A stretch of 44,183 bases of DNA from Pseudomonadales bacterium (GTDB lineage Bacteria; Pseudomonadota; Gammaproteobacteria; Pseudomonadales; Azotimanducaceae): NCBI GenBank assembly GCA_021295855.1, contig JAGWBO010000008.1:870-45052 (forward strand). Reading direction: 5' to 3'. The notes beneath the pieces are model-generated. The model saw only the letters and a program-made list of their open reading frames with translations. It ran no database searches and had not been told where the DNA came from. Made by a program: the position numbers and the translations under genes. Below, one piece after another: positions 17,342 to 25,662 of this stretch (position 1 is its first letter; each line of letters starts with the position of its first letter).

Positions 17342-19108
17342 TTGTATCGAGCGCATTCTATGGCGACGCCTGATTTAAAAGGTGTGATAGCACCGGATAC
17401 TAGAGGCCAGAATTTCTTTATTAATGATCGAACTCTTCAGGATCTTGCTCGGTTATATCTTGACGATGCACTTCGGGAAGCGATTTGGCCACAACTCGAG
17501 GAATTGGGATATCGGGCTGCAAACGACCTTGATCATCACGCCATGTCGGCAAATCGTCATACACCCATACTGCATCAACGCGACAAATATGGCCGGGATA
17601 GCCAATGGATCGAATATCACCCTAGCTATCACGCGCTAGAACAAGCTGCGTTTGGCGATTACGGGCTACATGCCATGTCGCATCGACCTATCTTGTCGAA
17701 TTGGAAGAAGGTCTTACCGGTCTTCGCAAAACACTTGTATACGTTCCTATTCAATCAAGCCGAGTTTGGCCTAGGTTGTCCGATCAACGTCACCGACTCC
17801 GCTGCCCATGTAATTCGGCTCTTTGGCGACGAGGCGTTGAAGGCACGATTCCTCCCACGCATGCTTTCGACAAACTTGCCCGAGCTATGGCAAGGTGCGC
17901 AATTCATAACAGAGCAAGAAGGTGGATCGGACGTTGGTCAGATAACGACTCGGGCGGTGTTGGATCAAGGTGAATGGCGCTTATTTGGCGATAAGTGGTT
18001 TTGTTCTAACGCCGACGCCGATGTCGCGATGATCTTGGCAAGACCTGAAGGAGCTACGAAAGGAACGCGTGGATTGGCGCTCTTTGCGATGCCCCGGACG
18101 CTTGATGATGGCAGTCCCAATCACATCCGGATCGTTCGACTTAAAGACAAACTTGGTACGCGATCGATGGCTAGCGGCGAATTACGTTTGGAGGGTGCCT
18201 TAGCGCATCTAGTCGGGGAACAAGACGCAGGTCTAAAGCAAATGCTCGAAATGATCAATTGGTCGCGTCTGAGTAATGGCGTGAAGTCAGCAGCACTCAT
18301 GCGGCGAGCGGTGCACGATGCGCTTACGGTGTCAAACCAACGTGTGGTGTTCGGGCAGACCTTAAAGGACTTGCCTCTTGCTCGCCGTCAATTGCTCAAA
18401 TTGCGATTGGCATCCGAACAATCGATGTCTATGTGGGCGTTCACTGCGAATGAGTTGGATGTTCTCGAGACAGGCGGATTAGGTTCGAACCGAGCGAGTT
18501 CGATCGCTCGACTCGCGACGCCGGTGTTGAAGATGCGCGTGACGCGTGACGCGCGACAGGTGTGCGGCGACGCAATGGAAGTGCGCGGTGGCTGCGGTTA
18601 TGTTGAGGATTTCGTGAATCCTCGCCTTGTCAGGGATGCGTATCTCGGGTCGATCTGGGAAGGCACATCAAACATCATCGCGATCGACGCGATCCGCAGG
18701 GCAATCAGTCGCGACAGCTGTCTGAGTCCCTACATCGCGGAATTTCAGGAACGGCTCGACGTTGTTCGGAGTTCTATACCCTCACTGGCGCAGGAGTTAG
18801 GCGAGTGGTTAGAGAAAACGGAGCGTGAAGTCGCAGGAGCAGCTGAACGTGATGAAGAATCTCGGTTTCGAAGCATGGTTTCCGCACTGTATCACGTAAC
18901 TTCAGCTGTCTTAATGGCTTGGGAAGGTGTGTTGCTCGAAAAACAAACGGGCGACGCATCGCGATTACTTTGGGCTCGGCTCGCGTTAGACCACAAAGTG
19001 ATTGAGAAAGGACCGCTGAGTCCGCCGCCAGAACGGCCGTCCTTATGTGATAGTTTGCTGCGAAATGAGGACGTCGAGTTATCCCAAGCGCGAGATTTGG
19101 TCAGGTAG
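17342..19108 (+). CDS. Acyl-CoA dehydrogenase family protein, AidB-like
   Basis: A 588-residue flavoprotein. The N-terminal 110 residues (NFFINDRTLQDLARLYL, then RDKYGRDSQWIEYHPSYHAL) are the extra domain of the AidB branch. They precede the usual acyl-CoA dehydrogenase core with FITEQEGGSDVGQ and GTRSMASGE. A Glu at about 440 in IWEGTSN lies where the catalytic base sits in several family members. E. coli AidB binds DNA and has weak isovaleryl-CoA dehydrogenase activity; environmental relatives may be real dehydrogenases. The start is a TTG at 17342 with AGGGA 8 nt upstream; an ATG at 17360 is the alternative. About 45 residues longer than AidB. Confidence 0.85.
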   Translation: MYRAHSMATPDLKGVIAPDTRGQNFFINDRTLQDLARLYLDDALREAIWPQLEELGYRAANDLDHHAMSANRHTPILHQRDKYGRDSQWIEYHPSYHALEQAAFGDYGLHAMSHRPILSNWKKVLPVFAKHLYTFLFNQAEFGLGCPINVTDSAAHVIRLFGDEALKARFLPRMLSTNLPELWQGAQFITEQEGGSDVGQITTRAVLDQGEWRLFGDKWFCSNADADVAMILARPEGATKGTRGLALFAMPRTLDDGSPNHIRIVRLKDKLGTRSMASGELRLEGALAHLVGEQDAGLKQMLEMINWSRLSNGVKSAALMRRAVHDALTVSNQRVVFGQTLKDLPLARRQLLKLRLASEQSMSMWAFTANELDVLETGGLGSNRASSIARLATPVLKMRVTRDARQVCGDAMEVRGGCGYVEDFVNPRLVRDAYLGSIWEGTSNIIAIDAIRRAISRDSCLSPYIAEFQERLDVVRSSIPSLAQELGEWLEKTEREVAGAAERDEESRFRSMVSALYHVTSAVLMAWEGVLLEKQTGDASRLLWARLALDHKVIEKGPLSPPPERPSLCDSLLRNEDVELSQARDLVR

Positions 19109-19174
19109 CGGACGTTTGCGATAGCTGAAGTTTTCATGAAACCGCAAACTCCGACCTGGGGAGCGAGATTTGTC

Positions 19175-19786
19175 ATGTGGGCGTTAGTTCGTAAGTTTCA
19201 AGACGTGTTCGTCGCTCTCGTGCCGATCGTCATACTCGGACTTTGCAGCAATGCAGGTTGCGCCGTCATACCAGAAACTGCGTCACTCGTCATTGAGTCC
19301 ACGCCGAGTGGTGTAAACGTCAGATCCAGTGACGGTTGGCAATGTAACACACCATGTGAACGTAGCGTGTCGCGAGACTCTACTTTCGATTTTGAGCTGC
19401 GACGAGAGGGATATGAGTCTTTTGAAGATACCGTTGAAGTACCCGCATTTGTTCCGTCACGAGTAGGTACTTATGTTGGCACAGCTTTCGGCGTATTTAC
19501 GGGCTTGGCAACAGTTGAGTTGGGTGAAGCCCTTGGATCGGTCGTGTTGGCAGTCTTCTTGGGCGGACACGCTGAGCCAATTGAGCTATCGACAGGCGAA
19601 AAGTTGAAGTTTGTCGCGAGTGGTGTGCTTGTTTATGGCGGTATTGGTTATGCAATCGATCGCGCGAGGGACCGTGTGCGCGCTAACCGACCGATTCGCG
19701 TAGATGTATCTCTGATAGAGCGGAACATCGACGGTAACGGTGAGCAGACCAATCTATCAGACTCGACGGATGTCATCGCTAAGTAG
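19175..19786 (+). CDS. PEGA-domain lipoprotein, hypothetical
   Basis: A 203-residue envelope protein. From the ATG at 19175 the N terminus is a lipoprotein signal: Arg/Lys, a hydrophobic run, then SNAGC with the lipidated Cys at residue 29. GGGGAG lies upstream of this start; an ATG at 19136 would add 13 residues. Residues about 36-80 form a PEGA-like beta domain (SLVIESTPSGVNVRSSDG, then LRREGYESFEDTVEV). Two hydrophobic glycine-rich segments follow near 95-125 and 140-160, and a polar tail. It would be anchored in the envelope; the function is unknown. It follows the AidB-like gene on the same strand and converges with the esterase gene. Confidence 0.65.
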   Translation: MWALVRKFQDVFVALVPIVILGLCSNAGCAVIPETASLVIESTPSGVNVRSSDGWQCNTPCERSVSRDSTFDFELRREGYESFEDTVEVPAFVPSRVGTYVGTAFGVFTGLATVELGEALGSVVLAVFLGGHAEPIELSTGEKLKFVASGVLVYGGIGYAIDRARDRVRANRPIRVDVSLIERNIDGNGEQTNLSDSTDVIAK

Positions 19787-19828
19787 TGTGGAGATTGTGG
19801 ACGAAGTTACCTCGTCTCTCCATTGGGT

Positions 19829-21526
19829 TCATTCATGGTCCGCGCTAGGTTCGGCGAATCCAGTCCGCATGATCTGCTCGAACACGTCTAGTTTCGCTTT
19901 TCGAAAGTCCGAGACCACATGAGAGTCCTTCTCGATCGCAAGTGTCTGATTTGTCGACGTCGTATATTGAGGCCATTCAGGTAGACCCGCGCCATTTGGA
20001 TCGCCGGTTTTAGCGAAATTGACCCAGTATTGGCGCATGACGTTTGCTACTTTTTTGTCGGATTCATCCCAGAGTTCTGGATGCCCATCGACTGCGTTTC
20101 CGGCGGCGTGCGATTGAAATACGTACTGAATCTCGCCACCATGAAATGCCCCTAGCGATCGACCCAACTCGTCGAGCGGCGGCGCGTGATTGAATACATA
20201 GACAAATGCCTTCTTGCCTTGCATTTCAACATGCTGCGCCCAAGTGCGCATTTCCGCTCCGAAGAGCGCGTCCGACATGAGTTCTTGAGTCGCTAATTTG
20301 GTCGACTTTGTCGCATCATCTGAGTACGCTTGGATAAGTGACTCCGCGAATTTCGGTGTGCGGGAGTGGAGGTTCGATTTCCATTCCTCGATTGGAGCTT
20401 CTTCGACTTGCGGCCATAGCATGACGCCTTCATCTTTTGTGGATCCGATGATTGTGTCCACCTGGTTGGCGCGTCCATCTGACATCAACATGCGCATTTG
20501 AGCGGGAAACATCACGCCGTCAACGAAGATAGACCGCCACGGAACGTTTACCTGCGCTTCAGCGAGTCTTGCGGTAATTTCCTCGGCCGACATTTCTCGC
20601 ATACGCTCGATCGCACGCGCGTCGTTGGTTTCACCACCGAGCGCCGTCGCGACGCTTTTACCGATGCCATAGCCGGACGTGTCGGGCAAACTGGGTGTAT
20701 CCATTAACTGAAAGTCATCTGCGCTCTCAGTAAGCGTCGGGTGCTTCGCAAAACAACCCCCTGACTGACCAATCGCTTTCAAAAACAGTCCTTTCGCGAG
20801 CGGCGTCGCGACCAGATAGCAGACGCTCATGGATCCGGCGGACTCGCCAAAAATCGTCACGTTATCGGGATCGCCACCGAAGGCATTAACGTTCTCTTGC
20901 ACCCACTTCAATGCGGCGACTTGATCGTATAAGCCTTGGTTACCGGAGACGCTGAATTCGGATTCGGCGCTTAGTGCAGGATGTGCAAAAAACCCCATCA
21001 ATCCCAAGCGATAGTTCACCGTGACCACGACTACGCCGTCTTGTGCGAGTCTCGCTCCGCGGTAGATCGCCTCCGAACCTGATCCCATGATGAAAGCACC
21101 GCCGTGAATCCATACCATGACAGGTAACTTGCTGTCACTGGACGAAGCCCCTGTCCATACATTTAGATACAGACAGTCTTCGCTCGTCGGTTGTAACTCC
21201 ATCGAGTAGAACCCTTGATCAAGAGACGGTTGATAACAACGCGGAGCGAATTCAGTCGCGTCTCGAACGTCGTGCCAAGCCTGTACAGGTTGGGGATTGC
21301 GCCATCGACGATCACCGACAGGAGGCGCGGCAAAGGGAATACCTCTAAAAACTCTAATTCCTGGAGCGACGTCGCTAATTACGCCTTGCACGGGTCCGTG
21401 TACCGTGTGCACGACCAATTCAGCTTCATTCCCTGCGTTCTCAGCCGTTTGATCAATACCAATGATCGGGATGAAGATGAAGCTAAATGCTGAAGCCAGC
21501 GCGAGCGTTAGGGATCGGTTCTGCAT
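19829..21526 (-). CDS. Type B carboxylesterase/lipase, exported
   Basis: A 565-residue alpha/beta hydrolase of the cholinesterase-like family. An N-terminal signal peptide (residues 1 to about 30) points to export. The oxyanion hole is HGGAF at 141-145, and the nucleophile is Ser229 in GESAGS. The early RGIPFAAPPVGDRRW motif and the SEDCLYLNVW segment are standard for the family. A probable catalytic His lies in GAFHGGEI near the C-terminal third. It would hydrolyse carboxylic esters in the periplasm or outside the cell. The ATG start gives a clean signal peptide. The true substrate cannot be inferred. Confidence 0.9.
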   Translation of the reverse strand: MQNRSLTLALASAFSFIFIPIIGIDQTAENAGNEAELVVHTVHGPVQGVISDVAPGIRVFRGIPFAAPPVGDRRWRNPQPVQAWHDVRDATEFAPRCYQPSLDQGFYSMELQPTSEDCLYLNVWTGASSSDSKLPVMVWIHGGAFIMGSGSEAIYRGARLAQDGVVVVTVNYRLGLMGFFAHPALSAESEFSVSGNQGLYDQVAALKWVQENVNAFGGDPDNVTIFGESAGSMSVCYLVATPLAKGLFLKAIGQSGGCFAKHPTLTESADDFQLMDTPSLPDTSGYGIGKSVATALGGETNDARAIERMREMSAEEITARLAEAQVNVPWRSIFVDGVMFPAQMRMLMSDGRANQVDTIIGSTKDEGVMLWPQVEEAPIEEWKSNLHSRTPKFAESLIQAYSDDATKSTKLATQELMSDALFGAEMRTWAQHVEMQGKKAFVYVFNHAPPLDELGRSLGAFHGGEIQYVFQSHAAGNAVDGHPELWDESDKKVANVMRQYWVNFAKTGDPNGAGLPEWPQYTTSTNQTLAIEKDSHVVSDFRKAKLDVFEQIMRTGFAEPSADHE

Positions 21527-21838
21527 GGGCGGGGAATCATTTGTACACCAGAGGTAAGCCCGCCATTATCGCAGCGAGTATTCGTGCCGAGTTCGGCGAG
21601 AATATTCATGCGTATTCGGATTGAAACTGGAATTTGGTCAATACCCAGAAAAGATTCTGCTAACATTTGAGTAGATGAAGTGTTACGTATCGCGTACTGC
21701 TATTTGTCTGGACTTTTCACAATCTGATCGAACCAAGGGGTCTATTTTGAGTCGATTTTTTGTCTCTTGCGCGACACGGATGGTGCGTCGCAGATAACGG
21801 CGACTGGTTAACCCCTTTTTATGTTGAGATAAGAGTCA
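21527..21838. other. 312-bp intergenic region between divergent genes, no gene seen
   Basis: The region separates the esterase (minus) from a small membrane protein gene (plus) and should carry both promoters. I see AT-rich segments and a short GC-rich imperfect inverted repeat near 21765-21800, but no convincing -35/-10 pair, RNA gene or coding frame. Confidence 0.4.
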
Positions 21839-22237
21839 GTGAAAGCGATTAATTGCCTGCTCGCGGCCCTGTTAATAGGACTGGCGTATTTCGTACGGTT
21901 TGATACGTTATTAGTCGTCGCGCTTCTCACCACCTCAGTCCTGACGCTCTTGACTTTATTTCCATCCGTTCGGGCGATGTTGATACGAAGCTACGCACTC
22001 ATCAACACCCTCATGATGTTCTTCTATTTCTACAGATTCTTTTCGGCCGTACCACTCCTTGATCACAGATGGTATGTGCAAATCGACTATCTTCCGATCT
22101 GGGTCGTTCTAATCGGTGCGTTCGCGTCCATGCATGTCTTAGCGGATAACAGTTGCTGCCTAAAGCGTGAGTATGAGAATCCCGAACGACTTGCATTGCC
22201 GCGTTTTTGGGTGAATTCCCGCGAACGGCACGCTTGA
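21839..22237 (+). CDS. Small membrane protein of unknown function
   Basis: A 132-residue protein with a GTG start. AAGAG lies 5 nt upstream. It has about four hydrophobic helices: residues 2-18, 22-41, 50-68 and 83-100. The C-terminal 30 residues are polar, with two adjacent Cys (NSCCLKREYENPER) that could face the cytoplasm. I recognise no family. It stands alone between a divergent esterase and a convergent glyoxalase-type gene. Composition looks like its neighbours. It could belong to a small conserved group in related marine bacteria, but that cannot be tested here. Confidence 0.6.
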   Translation: MKAINCLLAALLIGLAYFVRFDTLLVVALLTTSVLTLLTLFPSVRAMLIRSYALINTLMMFFYFYRFFSAVPLLDHRWYVQIDYLPIWVVLIGAFASMHVLADNSCCLKREYENPERLALPRFWVNSRERHA

Positions 22238-22314
22238 TTTTGTCCGACGGGCTATCGCCGGCATTCATCCCTAAATTCTGAATCTAGCGCTATTCGAGCC
22301 TAGCTCACCCCGAT

Positions 22315-22734
22315 CTACCACTCTCCGGTGTTGCTCATCGACGCCCAAGGTTCCTCAGGCGGTAATGGCGCGCCGTGTTGCAGGATTTCTACGCTTATGT
22401 TGTCGGGTGATCGAACGAACGCCATGTACCCATCCCTAGGCGGTCGATTTATCGTTATACCGCCATCTTGCAGACGTTTACACGTGTCGTAGATATTCTC
22501 GACCTGGTACGCCAAGTGCCCAAAGTTTCGTCCGCCTTCGAGCGTTTCAGCATCCCAGTTGTGCGTCAGTTCTACCTGTGCAGATTCGTCGCCTGGTGCG
22601 GCCAGAAAGACCAACGTGAAGCGACCTGCTTCATTGTCGATACGGCGTAGTTCCTTTAATCCAAGACGATTGCAGTAGAAGTCGAGAGACGCATCGATGT
22701 CGTTAACGCGAACCATCGTGTGCAAGTACTTCAT
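22315..22734 (-). CDS. Glyoxalase I-like VOC family protein
   Basis: A 139-residue vicinal-oxygen-chelate protein close to lactoylglutathione lyase (GloA). The opening YLHTMVRVNDIDASLDFYCN is the standard GloA start. Likely metal ligands are His in YLHTM, Glu in VELTHN, His in GHLAYQV and Glu in SVEILQ. It would convert the hemithioacetal of methylglyoxal and glutathione to lactoylglutathione. The frame extends upstream to 22794, but AGGAA lies 8 nt before the ATG at 22734 and the family begins exactly here. A C-terminal tail (PPEEPWASMSNTGEW) follows the domain. Confidence 0.82.
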   Translation of the reverse strand: MKYLHTMVRVNDIDASLDFYCNRLGLKELRRIDNEAGRFTLVFLAAPGDESAQVELTHNWDAETLEGGRNFGHLAYQVENIYDTCKRLQDGGITINRPPRDGYMAFVRSPDNISVEILQHGAPLPPEEPWASMSNTGEW

Positions 22735-22802
22735 AGCGCGTATTCCTATTTTCAGAGCATCGGTAGCTAATTTAACCCGCCCATAATGAGCCATGGCGAA
22801 CC

Positions 22803-23612
22803 ATGGGAGTAGATTTGGTGGACTTTCAAGCTAAGACATGCGTAGTTACGGGCGGCGCTAGTGGCATCGGTGCGGCGTGCAGTCGAGCGTTTGCAAAACT
22901 TGGTGCGAACGTAGTGATCGCTGATGTGAATGACGAGGATGCGCAAGCTGTAGCTGACGAGATCAACGGTCGTGCGGTTCACTGCGACGTCGGAAAACAG
23001 AGCGACATTGAGGCGACGGTCGCGATTGCAGAGGATGCCTTCGGTCCTGTAGATCTATTTTTTAGTAATGCAGGGATTGCGACTGGTGGCGATCCTCTGG
23101 AAACAGACGTTCAAGCTTGGTTTGATCAATGGGACATTAACGTAATGGCACACGTCTATGCCATTCAAGCAGTATTACCCGGGATGTTAGATCGTGGAAG
23201 TGGTTATCTCGTACACACTTCATCGATGGCGGGGATACTGACAACGCATGGCAACGTGCTCTACGCTGCAACAAAGCATGCCGTAGTGGCGATCGCTGAG
23301 TGGATGTCGATCACATACCACGATCAAGGGATTCGCACGTCGTTGCTCGCGCCACTTGGCGTAAACACCCCGATGCTTGGAAATGGGAATCGACGGTCGT
23401 CTTCCGCACGGACTGCAGTAGGACCTATCAAGGAACCCGAAGAGGTGGCAGATATGGTGGTCGAGGCTGTGCAGAACGAGCGTTTCTTGGTGCTGACCGA
23501 CGAAATTGCACAAACTTGGATGGATCGCAAGAACAGCGATTTAGAACGGTGGCTAAATGGGATGCGCCGAATGCAACGCAAGATTGATGACGCGAAGCAG
23601 AAGGGTATATAG
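22803..23612 (+). CDS. Short-chain dehydrogenase/reductase
   Basis: A classical SDR of 269 residues. The cofactor loop is TGGASGIG at about 16-23, NAG is at about 89-91, and the catalytic Ser141, Tyr154 and Lys158 (YAATK) are present. An Asp at the end of the second strand (VVIADVND) suggests NAD rather than NADP. The substrate is unknown. The start is uncertain: GGGAG at 22805-22809 would serve a GTG at 22818, removing five residues and giving the usual short SDR N terminus, while the ATG at 22803 has a poor site. The stop codon lies directly against the CCA end of the convergent tRNA-Pro gene. Confidence 0.88.
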   Translation: MGVDLVDFQAKTCVVTGGASGIGAACSRAFAKLGANVVIADVNDEDAQAVADEINGRAVHCDVGKQSDIEATVAIAEDAFGPVDLFFSNAGIATGGDPLETDVQAWFDQWDINVMAHVYAIQAVLPGMLDRGSGYLVHTSSMAGILTTHGNVLYAATKHAVVAIAEWMSITYHDQGIRTSLLAPLGVNTPMLGNGNRRSSSARTAVGPIKEPEEVADMVVEAVQNERFLVLTDEIAQTWMDRKNSDLERWLNGMRRMQRKIDDAKQKGI

Positions 23613-23689
23613 TGGTCGGAGTGACTGGATTTGAACCAGCGACCCCCGCCTCCCGAAGACGATGCTCTACCAGTCTGAGCTACACTCCG
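23613..23689 (-). tRNA. tRNA-Pro (anticodon CGG)
   Basis: On the minus strand a complete 77-nt cloverleaf is present. The 7-bp acceptor stem CGGAGTG/CACTCCG is followed by discriminator A and an encoded CCA. The D arm has GCTC/GAGC, the anticodon loop is TTCGGGA with anticodon CGG, and the T arm contains GGTTCAAATCC. The anticodon stem has two wobble pairs. It reads codon CCG. The encoded CCA is typical of Gammaproteobacteria. The gene ends at the base next to the SDR stop codon, and ispB lies upstream on the same strand. Confidence 0.96.
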
Positions 23690-23817
23690 ACAACTGGATT
23701 TATTGGCGCATCGAAGGTCACGAGCGCCAGGGAACGGGTATGTCAGCGACCAATTCTAGAAAGTGAGGTCGGCAAGTAAGGAAGGACGAAGCCGGATCGT
23801 CTTTAGACCGGAGTCGC

Positions 23818-24825
23818 TTATTGAATACGTTCTAAAGCGATGTCGGCCAGATGGTTCAATCCATCTCGATATCGACTTGGGGGTAAACGAAATAGAGAGC
23901 TCTTAGCGAGATGGGTTTGCGCAAGTGCGTTCGCTCGTGTGTAGCCTAAGGCGCCAGAGTTTTTGACGACGCGCATGATCTCCGCGGTATCTTCGGCGGA
24001 TTGCTCACGAATTGCTGAACGGATGAGCTTCGCGTGATCTTCGGAACTGTAACGCATCGCGAATATGAGAGGTAGCGTGGATTTCCCTTCTCTTAGATCG
24101 TCACCAACATTCTTACCCAGATGGCCGCTGTCACCAGCGTAGTCGAGTAAGTCGTCCATAAGCTGATACGCGAGACCAAAGTGCAGACCAAATAAGCGAG
24201 CAGCTTCAATTTCGTCTAAACTCGCATTTGCGAGAGTAGCGCCGGTTTCTGCTGCCGCTTGAAACAATAGCGCACTCTTACAACGAATGATGTCCATGTA
24301 GTCCGCTTCGCTCAGATCTGGGTCACGTACGTGCTCTAGCTGCTTGACTTCTCCGGCAGCGATGAGATTCGTCGCTTCGCTAATCACCGACATGATGTCC
24401 ATTCGGCCTAACTGAACCATGAGCTGAAACGAGCGTGAGTAGAGGAAGTCCCCGACCAAAACACTCGGTGCGTTTCCCCACAGCAAGTTGACGGTCTTAC
24501 GTCCGCGCCGACGCTGGGAACGATCTACGACGTCATCGTGTAGCAGTGTGGCGGTGTGCAGGAATTCAAGCAAGACCGCGAGGACAACAATTTCATCGTG
24601 ACGGTGTCCTAACGCACGGGCAACTAGCATCGCCGTCATGGGTCTCAATCGCTTACCACCGGATTGAACAATGTACTCACCTATAGAAGCGACGGTCGCA
24701 ACGTCCGACGCTAGGTTTTTTTGGATCAGCTCCTCCGCAGCATCTAGCTCAGATTGGACGAGCTGCGTCACCTCACTCAGTGACGTTGGTAAGTGAGGAT
24801 CTAGTGTAGGGATGGGTGAACTCAA
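23818..24825 (-). CDS. ispB: Octaprenyl diphosphate synthase
   Basis: A 335-residue trans-long-chain prenyl diphosphate synthase making the ubiquinone side chain. The first Asp-rich motif is LLHDDVVD with Asp97, Asp98 and Asp101; the second is LAYQLMDDLLDYAGD. GGKRLRP near residue 57 binds the diphosphate of the homoallylic substrate. Divergence from rplU-rpmA-obgE is the classical gammaproteobacterial arrangement and supports the IspB assignment over other prenyl synthases. The start is a TTG with no clear ribosome-binding site; no in-frame ATG is well placed, so the N terminus is uncertain by a few residues. Confidence 0.93.
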   Translation of the reverse strand: MSSPIPTLDPHLPTSLSEVTQLVQSELDAAEELIQKNLASDVATVASIGEYIVQSGGKRLRPMTAMLVARALGHRHDEIVVLAVLLEFLHTATLLHDDVVDRSQRRRGRKTVNLLWGNAPSVLVGDFLYSRSFQLMVQLGRMDIMSVISEATNLIAAGEVKQLEHVRDPDLSEADYMDIIRCKSALLFQAAAETGATLANASLDEIEAARLFGLHFGLAYQLMDDLLDYAGDSGHLGKNVGDDLREGKSTLPLIFAMRYSSEDHAKLIRSAIREQSAEDTAEIMRVVKNSGALGYTRANALAQTHLAKSSLFRLPPSRYRDGLNHLADIALERIQ

Positions 24826-25037
24826 CAGAGGTTTGTCACTAAACGATAGGCGTACAAAGGATTTGCCGAAAAGCCTACGCGAATACGGGTGTGTCGCTAG
24901 GACGAGCGGGTGAGTAAAATTCTATTTGCAATCTGGCATATAAACCTATATGTCGGTCTGTTCTGCGCTATTTTTCGGCTAATTCTCGTTCAGATTAGTC
25001 AAGCGCTCCCGTAAGCACGATTTCTAGAGTTGCTGGC
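24826..25037. promoter_or_regulatory. Divergent ispB/rplU control region
   Basis: 212 bp with an AT-rich core at 24913-24955. It includes TTGCAA at 24926-24931 and TATATG at 24947-24952 (15-bp spacing, suboptimal). A promoter for the ribosomal protein operon is expected here, but I cannot place it firmly. Confidence 0.3.
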
Positions 25038-25349
25038 ATGTTTGCAGTCATCGAAACTGGTGGAAAGCAATATCGCGTTGAGGAAGGCGCACAGCTATCG
25101 GTCGAGAAATTAGATGTGGAAGTTGGCGCAGAAGTCGAGTTTGATCGCGTTTTGATGGTTGCTAACGGTGAATCAGTCAAAATCGGCACGCCGCTGGTGG
25201 AAGGCGCGCGCGTGACAGGTAAAGTCGTCGAACAAGGACGCCGCGACAAGATTCGGGTTATCAAGTTCAAGCGGAGAAAGCACTACTTACGAAGGAAAGG
25301 CCATCGACAAAAGTTCACGGCCGTTCAGATCGTAGGTATTTCGCAATAA
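25038..25349 (+). CDS. rplU: 50S ribosomal protein L21
   Basis: A 103-residue protein matching L21 along its whole length: [14 protein letters not shown] at the N terminus and the basic [16 protein letters not shown] stretch at the C terminus that contacts 23S rRNA. It is first in the rplU-rpmA-obgE order, 9 bp before rpmA. Length equals the E. coli protein. Confidence 0.98.
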   Translation: MFAVIETGGKQYRVEEGAQLSVEKLDVEVGAEVEFDRVLMVANGESVKIGTPLVEGARVTGKVVEQGRRDKIRVIKFKRRKHYLRRKGHRQKFTAVQIVGISQ

Positions 25350-25358
25350 GGGGTCGGC

Positions 25359-25616
25359 ATGGCACATAAGAAAGCAGGCGGCAGTACTCGAAACGGTCGA
25401 GACTCTGAGTCGAAACGCTTAGGGATTAAGCACTTCGGTGGAGAGCAAGTTCTGCCAGGTAATATCTTGGTCCGGCAACGAGGCACGAAGTTTCATGCTG
25501 GTGAGAATGTTGGCTGTGGTCGCGATCACACCCTCTTCGCCACGGCAGCTGGAAAAGTTGTCTTTCGCAAACACGGTGCCCATCAACGCACCTACGTCAG
25601 CGTAGCGGCAAGCTAA
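25359..25616 (+). CDS. rpmA: 50S ribosomal protein L27
   Basis: An 85-residue L27. The N terminus [20 protein letters not shown] is the classic flexible tail that reaches the peptidyl-transferase centre; no Firmicutes-style cleavable extension is present. A GGGGTCGGC leader precedes the ATG. It lies between rplU and obgE. Confidence 0.98.
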   Translation: MAHKKAGGSTRNGRDSESKRLGIKHFGGEQVLPGNILVRQRGTKFHAGENVGCGRDHTLFATAAGKVVFRKHGAHQRTYVSVAAS

Positions 25617-25662
25617 CCCCAATCACCGAGCGACGACGGGATCGCATGCCGTCGCAGTTCTC

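Noticed and set aside
19800..19816. Small hairpin between the PEGA and esterase genes
   Set aside because: Five-bp stem without a T-run; too short to call a terminator.
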